Shown here piece after piece: positions 59,177 through 64,000 of a stretch of DNA of 64,000 bases (position 1 is the stretch's first letter; the number at the start of each line of letters is the position of its first letter). Position numbers and translations under genes: made by a program. The notes under the pieces are model-generated. The model made no database searches. It was not told the DNA's origin and saw only the letters and a list, made by a program, of their open reading frames with translations. Origin of the DNA: RYN-230 sp963844695 (GTDB lineage Bacteria > Actinomycetota > Actinomycetes > Streptosporangiales > Streptosporangiaceae); contig CAWJPL010000021.1 in assembly GCA_963844695.1 (NCBI GenBank), forward strand, positions 1 through 64,000. The letters run 5' to 3'.

Positions 59177-60265
59177 CTACCAGCGCGTCAGGGGCTCGAA
59201 GGTGTGGCTGAAGTACCAGGCCGGCTGGGTCAGGCCGGAGCAGTTGCCCGCGCCCTTGGTGCCCGGGCAGCCGCCGTTGTCGCGCTGCAGCGCCCAGAAG
59301 GACAGCTCGGCGAGCCCGTGGCTGCGCGCCCAGTGCTCCACGGTGACCGCGTCGGCCTGGGTGAACGTCTCGTCCGGGCCGAAGTCGTCGATGCCGGGCA
59401 TCTCGGTGACGCCGACCATGTGCCACAGCCGGGCCGGGCTGGCGCCCGGGTACAGCGTCTGGAGCTGGCTGACCAGGCCCGCCCCGGCGGTCTCGGTGTC
59501 GGTCGCCATCTCCTGGGCGGTGCCGTAGTAGTAGTCGAAGGTCATGATGTTGACCACGCTGACCCGGGCGCCGTCGGCGACCGCGTTCTGCAGGACCGCC
59601 AGCCCCGCGGGGGTCAGCCCGGTCGCGAACGTGGGCAGCGTGTAGGAGAACTGGACGCTGCGGTGGTGCGCCGCGGCCCAGGCCTCGGTCTGCGCGATGG
59701 CCTCGTTGCGGCGGTTGATGCCCGCGGTGTTGGTCAGCGAGTCCGCCTCCACGTCCAGGTCGATCCGGGGCACGTGGTAGGTGGTGACGAGCTGCTCGAA
59801 GACCCGGGCGATCGCGGGGACGCTGGTGCAGCTGTCGGCCAGTTCCGTGCCGGTGGTGTCCGCCGAGTAGCCGCCGAATGACGGGACGACGTTGCCGCCG
59901 CGGGCCTGGATGGCGGCGATGTCGCCGCCGAAGGACGAGGCGGAGATGGGCTGCGTGGTGTCGCCGTTCCAGTACGCCGTGCACGAGCCGGGTGACGCGG
60001 TCTGCAGGAAGGCCAGGGCCAGGTACCGGGCTCCGGACGCCTGGGACAGGGCGGCCAGGCCGCCGTCGGTGGTGTCGTAGGTCTCGAAGTACGGGGAGAA
60101 CACGTGCGCGGGCAGCGGGCGGCTGCCCGGCTCGCTGGCCGGGGCCGCGGTGGCGCTGGCCGGCGCGGCGCTGGCCGCCGTGGCCGTGGCGCCCAGGGTG
60201 GCCGCCGTGACCACGGCGGTGGCGGCGGCGGTCAGGACCGTCCGGAGGGGGGAGCGTCGTCTCAT
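59177..60265 (-). CDS. Secreted GH18-family chitinase-like protein
   Basis: 362 residues. Signal peptide from RRRSPLRTVLTAAATAV to ASAAPAS, then a GH18 barrel: HVFSPYFETYDTTDGG, VVPSFGGYSADTTGTE and the catalytic IDLDVEADS (DxDxE, with the Glu as proton donor), NIMTFDYYYG and ELSFWALQRDNGG. The ATG at 60265 is preceded by AAGGA; it follows a perfect palindrome at 60323-60345. It probably degrades chitin or a related polymer outside the cell. Confidence 0.9.
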   Translation of the reverse strand: MRRRSPLRTVLTAAATAVVTAATLGATATAASAAPASATAAPASEPGSRPLPAHVFSPYFETYDTTDGGLAALSQASGARYLALAFLQTASPGSCTAYWNGDTTQPISASSFGGDIAAIQARGGNVVPSFGGYSADTTGTELADSCTSVPAIARVFEQLVTTYHVPRIDLDVEADSLTNTAGINRRNEAIAQTEAWAAAHHRSVQFSYTLPTFATGLTPAGLAVLQNAVADGARVSVVNIMTFDYYYGTAQEMATDTETAGAGLVSQLQTLYPGASPARLWHMVGVTEMPGIDDFGPDETFTQADAVTVEHWARSHGLAELSFWALQRDNGGCPGTKGAGNCSGLTQPAWYFSHTFEPLTRW

Positions 60266-60322
60266 GCGCGGATCCTTCTGCCTCGTGCCGCGCCGGGCGC
60301 GGCGGACCACACCATCATGAAT

Positions 60323-60345
60323 ACAAATAGGAAAGTTTCCTATTT
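60323..60345. promoter_or_regulatory. Perfect palindrome upstream of the GH18 gene
   Basis: Arms CAAATAGGAAA (60323-60333) and TTTCCTATTTG (60335-60345) are exact complements around a single G. Weaker symmetry extends outward (GAAT and ATTC). It is A/T-rich in a G/C-rich genome, 57 bases before the start codon, and is a strong candidate operator for a sugar-responsive repressor. Confidence 0.75.
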
Positions 60346-60467
60346 GATTCGGGAGGCTAGTCCTGGCGTCGATGAGCGTCAAGAGCGGGAACGGGCCCGG
60401 AAATGGCGGCCGCCGGCCGGCCCCGGGAGGGGGCGGGGCCGGCCGGCGGCGCGTGGGGGAGGGATGG

Positions 60468-63347
60468 TTAGGGGAAGCTGGTCACCGTGCTCGGCGTGGT
60501 GTTGGTGGGCGTCACCGCCCCGGTCGTGTTGATCACGTGGCTGATCGTGCCGACGTTGCCGAGGGAGACCGTGAGCAGGTCATGCCAGGCGATCCCGGAG
60601 CCGGTCGGCGACTGGAAGGCCATGGCCGAGTTGACGGCGGGGTTGACGTTGAAGTAGCAGTAGCTGCCCAGACCCCAGCCGCCGAACGAGGTGACGTTGC
60701 TGGCCACGGCGATCGCGGGATAGCCGTTCGAGCTGCCGTTCATCCAGGCCGCCTGGTTCGGCGGGTCGTAAGGCATCTCGTTCTGGAAGAAGATCACCTT
60801 TCCGTTCTGGCCGTTCCAGGCCACCTCGGTCTTCTGGTAGTGCTCGACGAACAGGCCGGTCGCCTCGACGTTGTTGCCGTTGACGACCATTCCGTTGGCC
60901 GCGGTATTGGTCGTCCAGCCGACCGTGCCCGAGTTGCCGTGGTCGGCGCGCCAGGCCCAGATGTCGTCCACGATGGTGTCGTTTGCGTTCACGACCAGGC
61001 TGGCCGTGGCCTGGCCCGCGATGTCCCCGCCGATCCGGAAGAACGTGTCCTGGACCGAGATGGGGTTGCTGGCGTGGCTCACCGTCGAGCCGGCCGTGCC
61101 GACGGTCAGCAGCGCCGCTGAGTTGGTCGTGCCCGCGTCGAACAGCAGGCCATCGACCCGGACGCCGTCGACGTCCGCGACCTGCATGGTGTTCACGCCG
61201 TTCTGCGGGATCAGCGTGGGGAAGCCGAGCCCGAGGATCGTCGTGTTGGCGTGGGTGACGTTGAGCGTCTGGTTCAGGTTGTAGACGCCCGGGGTGAAGA
61301 GCAGGTTGCAGCCCTCCGACAGCGCCGTGTTGATGGTGGCCGCGCTCATCGACGGGTCGGCGACGAAGAACTGGCTCATCGGCACCGAGGTGCCCGGCGT
61401 CGGGCCGTTGGCCCAGCTGGGCCCGGACGCGTTGGTCCGCAGCGACGGCTCGAACACGTGGTAGTTACCGCTCGAGTCGATGTACAGGTACGGCACGTCC
61501 CGGGAGACCGGGGTGGTGCCGAGGGTGGTCATCGGCGGGGTCGGGAAGCTCTGCGCGGGGGCGCCGTTCACGCCCGAGAACACCATGTTCCAGACCGAGC
61601 CGGACCAGCTGCCGAAGTTGCTGTCCCGGGAGTACCACTGCTGCTGGGACACCGAGGAGACCTGCCCGGAGACCTTGGTGTCGGCGATGTAGCCGCCGCT
61701 GGCGTAGCCGTAGCTGGCCGGGTAGAGCTCCAGGCCGCCGTGGATGTCCATCCGGCGGAAGGGGCCCGCCTGGGCCACGGCCCAGCGGTCCGACCCGGCG
61801 GACGGGTTGATGGCCATGTTCTCCGCCGACCGCCAGAAGTTCTGCGTGGCGTTGCCGGTCCCGTCGAACGAGTCCACCGTGACGTCGCCGTTGATGGTGA
61901 CGTCGTCGGGGTTCTGGCCGAGGCCCTGGATCGACGTGTAGTAGCCGATGTTGGCCTCGGCGCTGTAGGTACCCGGCTTGAACAGCAGGGCGTAGCGCTG
62001 CGTCCCGAACTGGTTGAGCTTCTGCGTGTTGAAGACGGAGTCCAGCGTGGACTGGATGGACGCGCTGGACATGCTGGGGTCGAAGATGTCCACGTTCGGG
62101 CCGAAGTTCGGGGTGTTCGACTGGGCCGGGCACACGCCGCTGCCGCCGGTGGCCACGGTCCAGCTGAAGGTGGCGGTCCCGGCCGCCCCGGTGGTGTCGG
62201 TGGCGGTCACGGTGGCGCTCGTGGTGGCCGCCGTGGTCGGCGTGCCCGAGATGAGGCCGGAGCCCGAACTGATGGACAGCCCGGCGGGAAGCCCGCTGGC
62301 GCTGTAGGTCAGCGTCTGGCCGGACGCGGAGTCGGTCGCGTGGACCTGCAGGCTGACCGCGGTGCCGACGGTGGAACTCTGGCTGCCGGGGTTGGTCACG
62401 GTCACGGTGTTCCCGGTGCCGCCGCCGCTGCCGGTGGTGTACACGTCGAACTCCCACAGCGAGTAGCCGTACTGGGTGCCGCGGGCCGTGCCGTACATCC
62501 GGACGTAGCGGCCGGTTCCGGAGACGGTGAGGGCCTGGACGCCGCCGGTGCCGGTGGTCGTGGAGTAGATCGTGGTCCAGTTGGTGCCGTCGGGCGAGGT
62601 CTGGATCGAGAACGCCTTCCCGTAGGCGGTCTCCCAGTTGAGCGTCACCCCGCAGATCGTCTTGCTGGACCCGAGGTCCACCTGCAGCCACTGGGGATCA
62701 CTGAACGCGCTGGACCAGCGGGTGCCGGTGTTGCCGTCGACCGCGTCCGCCGCGGGTGTGCCGGCGTTCTCGGTCGAGGACGCGGTGGCGGGCTGGTTCA
62801 GGGCGGCGTCCGCGGTGCCGCAGGTACTGCCGCTGCTCAGGCTGCCGTAGACCTGGAACTCCCACAGCGAGTAGCCGTACTGGGTGGCGCGGGCCGTGCC
62901 GTACATCCGGACGTAGCGGCCGGTTCCGGTCACGTTGAGGGTCTGCGTGCCGCCGGTGCCGGTGGTCGTGGAGTAGATCGTGGTCCAGTTCGTGCCGTCC
63001 GGCGAGGTCTGGATCTGGAAGGCCGTGGCGTACGCCGCCTCCCACTGCAGGGTGACCGAGGTGATCGAGGCGGTCGCGCCCAGGTCGACCTGCAGCCACT
63101 GCGGGTCGGAGAAGGCGCTGGACCAGCGGGTGCCGGTGTTGCCGTCCACGGCGTCCGACGCCGGGTAGGCGGCGCTCTCGGTGGACGAGGCGGTGGCGGG
63201 CGCACCCTGGGAGAGCAGGGTCGACGCCGCGGCGGCCCGGCCCGGCGGCCCGGCGACGAGCGCTAAGGCGGCCGCCAGCGTCACCACCATCCCGAGGACC
63301 AAGGTCCGCCGCCATGCCGACCACCGGAGCACGTTCGTTGGGCTCAT
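60468..63347 (-). CDS. Secreted protein with two F5/8 type C domains, an Ig-like domain and a beta-helix domain
   Basis: 959 residues. Signal peptide (TLVLGMVVTLAAALALVAG), two F5/8 type C (discoidin) domains of about 136 residues each (YPASDAVDGNTGTRWSSAFS, PQWLQVDLGATASI, GRYVRMYGTARATQYGYSLW), a putative Ig domain (LTYSASGLPAGLSISSGSGL) and a C-terminal pectate-lyase/GH55-like parallel beta-helix (RYALLFKPGTYSAEANIGYY, ILGLGFPTLIPQNGV). Such proteins in actinomycetes are often labelled adenylyl cyclase, for which no motif is seen. It probably binds and may cleave a polysaccharide. The two F5/8 copies are nearly identical at the DNA level (unit spacing 408 bases). Confidence 0.85.
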   Translation of the reverse strand: MSPTNVLRWSAWRRTLVLGMVVTLAAALALVAGPPGRAAAASTLLSQGAPATASSTESAAYPASDAVDGNTGTRWSSAFSDPQWLQVDLGATASITSVTLQWEAAYATAFQIQTSPDGTNWTTIYSTTTGTGGTQTLNVTGTGRYVRMYGTARATQYGYSLWEFQVYGSLSSGSTCGTADAALNQPATASSTENAGTPAADAVDGNTGTRWSSAFSDPQWLQVDLGSSKTICGVTLNWETAYGKAFSIQTSPDGTNWTTIYSTTTGTGGVQALTVSGTGRYVRMYGTARGTQYGYSLWEFDVYTTGSGGGTGNTVTVTNPGSQSSTVGTAVSLQVHATDSASGQTLTYSASGLPAGLSISSGSGLISGTPTTAATTSATVTATDTTGAAGTATFSWTVATGGSGVCPAQSNTPNFGPNVDIFDPSMSSASIQSTLDSVFNTQKLNQFGTQRYALLFKPGTYSAEANIGYYTSIQGLGQNPDDVTINGDVTVDSFDGTGNATQNFWRSAENMAINPSAGSDRWAVAQAGPFRRMDIHGGLELYPASYGYASGGYIADTKVSGQVSSVSQQQWYSRDSNFGSWSGSVWNMVFSGVNGAPAQSFPTPPMTTLGTTPVSRDVPYLYIDSSGNYHVFEPSLRTNASGPSWANGPTPGTSVPMSQFFVADPSMSAATINTALSEGCNLLFTPGVYNLNQTLNVTHANTTILGLGFPTLIPQNGVNTMQVADVDGVRVDGLLFDAGTTNSAALLTVGTAGSTVSHASNPISVQDTFFRIGGDIAGQATASLVVNANDTIVDDIWAWRADHGNSGTVGWTTNTAANGMVVNGNNVEATGLFVEHYQKTEVAWNGQNGKVIFFQNEMPYDPPNQAAWMNGSSNGYPAIAVASNVTSFGGWGLGSYCYFNVNPAVNSAMAFQSPTGSGIAWHDLLTVSLGNVGTISHVINTTGAVTPTNTTPSTVTSFP

Positions 63348-63682
63348 GGGCTACTCCTGCCTGTGAAGAGCCATTGCGGGGCGCCGCTGAGCAGCCGTTG
63401 CTGAAAGGCCCGGCCGAATGACACGGATCCAGCGCCGACCGTTGTCAGGGCTTGATACAAGCCTTAATTCATCCCGTAACGTAACTTCATGGAAAGGGTA
63501 GGTCAAGAGGTATCCAAGACCGTTCCAGAATGAATCGCCGCAGGCCGGCCGGGCCGCCGCTGCGGGAGCTCACGGGCGGCCCGCTGGCGTGCTTACGGCC
63601 GGGCCGCTGGCGTGCTTACGGCCGGACGCTGGCGTGCTTACGGCCCGGCCGTAAGCACCTCACGGCCGGGCCGGCGAGGTGC
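63348..63682. other. Intergenic region with a palindrome, tandem repeats and a hairpin
   Basis: No gene seen. The palindrome GGCTTGATACAAGCC (63449-63463) lies about 100 bases upstream of the F5/8 gene start and may be its operator; A/T-rich sequence follows. Near 63582-63648 the unit CGCTGGCGTGCTTACGGCC occurs three times. A 12-base perfect stem (GTGCTTACGGCC at 63634-63645, complement at 63647-63658) would end the M1 peptidase transcript. Confidence 0.65.
63634..63658 (-). terminator. Hairpin downstream of the M1 peptidase gene
   Basis: Perfect 12-base arms, GTGCTTACGGCC and GGCCGTAAGCAC, around one C, 25 bases beyond the peptidase stop. It is built from the same sequence that forms the adjacent tandem repeats. 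Confidence 0.6.
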
Positions 63683-64000
63683 TTACGAGCGCGGGCAGCT
63701 ACTGGTGTAGAAGCCGGGGCCGGCCAGGCCGGGGCCGGTGATGTGCGGCCGGGCGGCTCCGCCGCCGGGCGGGTACGTGGTGTCGAACCACTCGGTGAAG
63801 AACTGGCCCAGCCGCTGGTGGCAGGCGGCGCTCTGGGTCGGCAGCCAGCGGCCGAAGGCCGCCTCCAGCTGGGCTTCGGTGATCGAGCCCCCGCCGTACT
63901 GGCGCTGGATCTGCTCCAGCGCCCGGGTGAAGTTCGCGTGCCCGAGGATCTGCCGCAGCGCGACGTAAGCGATGCCCGGCCGATCGTAGGTGGAGGAGCC
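63683..64000 (-). CDS. M1-family metallopeptidase, C-terminal fragment
   Basis: Runs off the right edge. The visible end reads GSSTYDRPGIAYVALRQILG, then FTRALEQIQRQYGGGSITEAQ, FGRWLPTQSAACHQRLGQFF and WFDTTYPPGGG, closing with GFYTSSCPRS. This matches the C-terminus of secreted actinomycete M1 (gluzincin) aminopeptidase-like proteins. The zinc-binding HExxH lies outside the window. Confidence 0.75.
   Translation of the reverse strand, partial: GSSTYDRPGIAYVALRQILGHANFTRALEQIQRQYGGGSITEAQLEAAFGRWLPTQSAACHQRLGQFFTEWFDTTYPPGGGAARPHITGPGLAGPGFYTSSCPRS

Noticed and set aside
60468..63347. Annotation of the F5/8 protein as an adenylyl cyclase
   Set aside because: No cyclase catalytic motif is present; the domains are discoidin, Ig-like and beta-helix, typical of carbohydrate-active secreted proteins.
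63582..63658. Possible CRISPR-like repeats
   Set aside because: Only three adjacent copies, no unique spacers between them and no cas genes; they form a terminator.

Overview
The window is very GC-rich (roughly 70% by eye) and looks like chromosomal DNA of a soil actinomycete. The signs are G/C third positions, many GTG starts, tightly overlapping genes (GTGA, ATGA and TGATG junctions), a SigG-type ECF sigma factor with a SnoaL-like tail, DUF574 methyltransferase, DUF1707 and secreted F5/8-domain and GH18 proteins. No rRNA, tRNA, CRISPR array or replication origin was seen. Genus cannot be fixed from the sequence alone.

Region 1 (0-2.9 kb) holds a leftward set: an alpha/beta-hydrolase fused to a LuxR DNA-binding domain, an NnrU/isoprenylcysteine-methyltransferase-like membrane protein and an F420/FMN luciferase-like oxidoreductase cut by the window edge.

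Region 2 (2.9-13.5 kb and 19.3-23.4 kb) is a meta-cleavage type catabolic regulon. One rightward operon encodes a 2-hydroxypentadienoate hydratase, acylating acetaldehyde dehydrogenase, 4-hydroxy-2-oxovalerate aldolase and an oxalocrotonate decarboxylase-like paralogue. Leftward operons encode YciI, a beta-hydroxyacid dehydrogenase, a fumarylacetoacetase-family enzyme, a DUF1857 protein, a BBE-type flavin oxidase, an epoxide-hydrolase-like enzyme, SnoaL-like proteins, a C-C bond hydrolase and two extradiol dioxygenases. Most promoters carry a palindrome close to AAACTGTATGCAGTTT. A GntR/FCD regulator sits beside two of these sites and is the obvious candidate regulator. Where promoter elements are legible, the -10 hexamer TACAGT lies inside the operator.

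Region 3 (13.5-19.35 kb) interrupts that regulon and contains no such operator: a serpin-like lipoprotein, a serine-protease relic, TetR with quinone oxidoreductase, MarR with an epimerase-like protein, and an IS982-like transposase remnant.

Region 4 (23.4-39.8 kb) is a mixed housekeeping and cell-envelope stretch: DUF429, L,D-transpeptidase, a TPR protein, a secreted beta-helix protein, two MFS exporters, a DUF574 methyltransferase, DUF1810, a membrane-anchored sulfite-oxidase-like enzyme with a fasciclin lipoprotein, an SDR, an ECF sigma factor, DUF1707, an ASCH-like protein, a zinc-ribbon protein and a spermidine-synthase-like protein.

Region 5 (39.8-55.8 kb) is a second, IclR-linked catabolic locus. 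It combines sugar-acid type enzymes (DUF4432 epimerase, three SDR/epimerase proteins, a metallo-beta-lactamase hydrolase, mannonate-dehydratase-like enzyme, FAH hydrolase, two hydratase-family enzymes, a truncated FGGY kinase) with CoA chemistry (CaiB, a fused family I CoA-transferase, a crotonase) and a solute-binding-protein fold without a secretion signal.

Region 6 (55.8-64 kb) has a small membrane protein, a 902-residue sacsin/HSP90-type ATPase, a secreted GH18 protein behind a perfect palindrome, a secreted F5/8 + beta-helix protein and the end of an M1 peptidase.

About ten genes contain apparent single-base frameshifts. This density suggests indel errors in the assembly at least as much as real pseudogenes.
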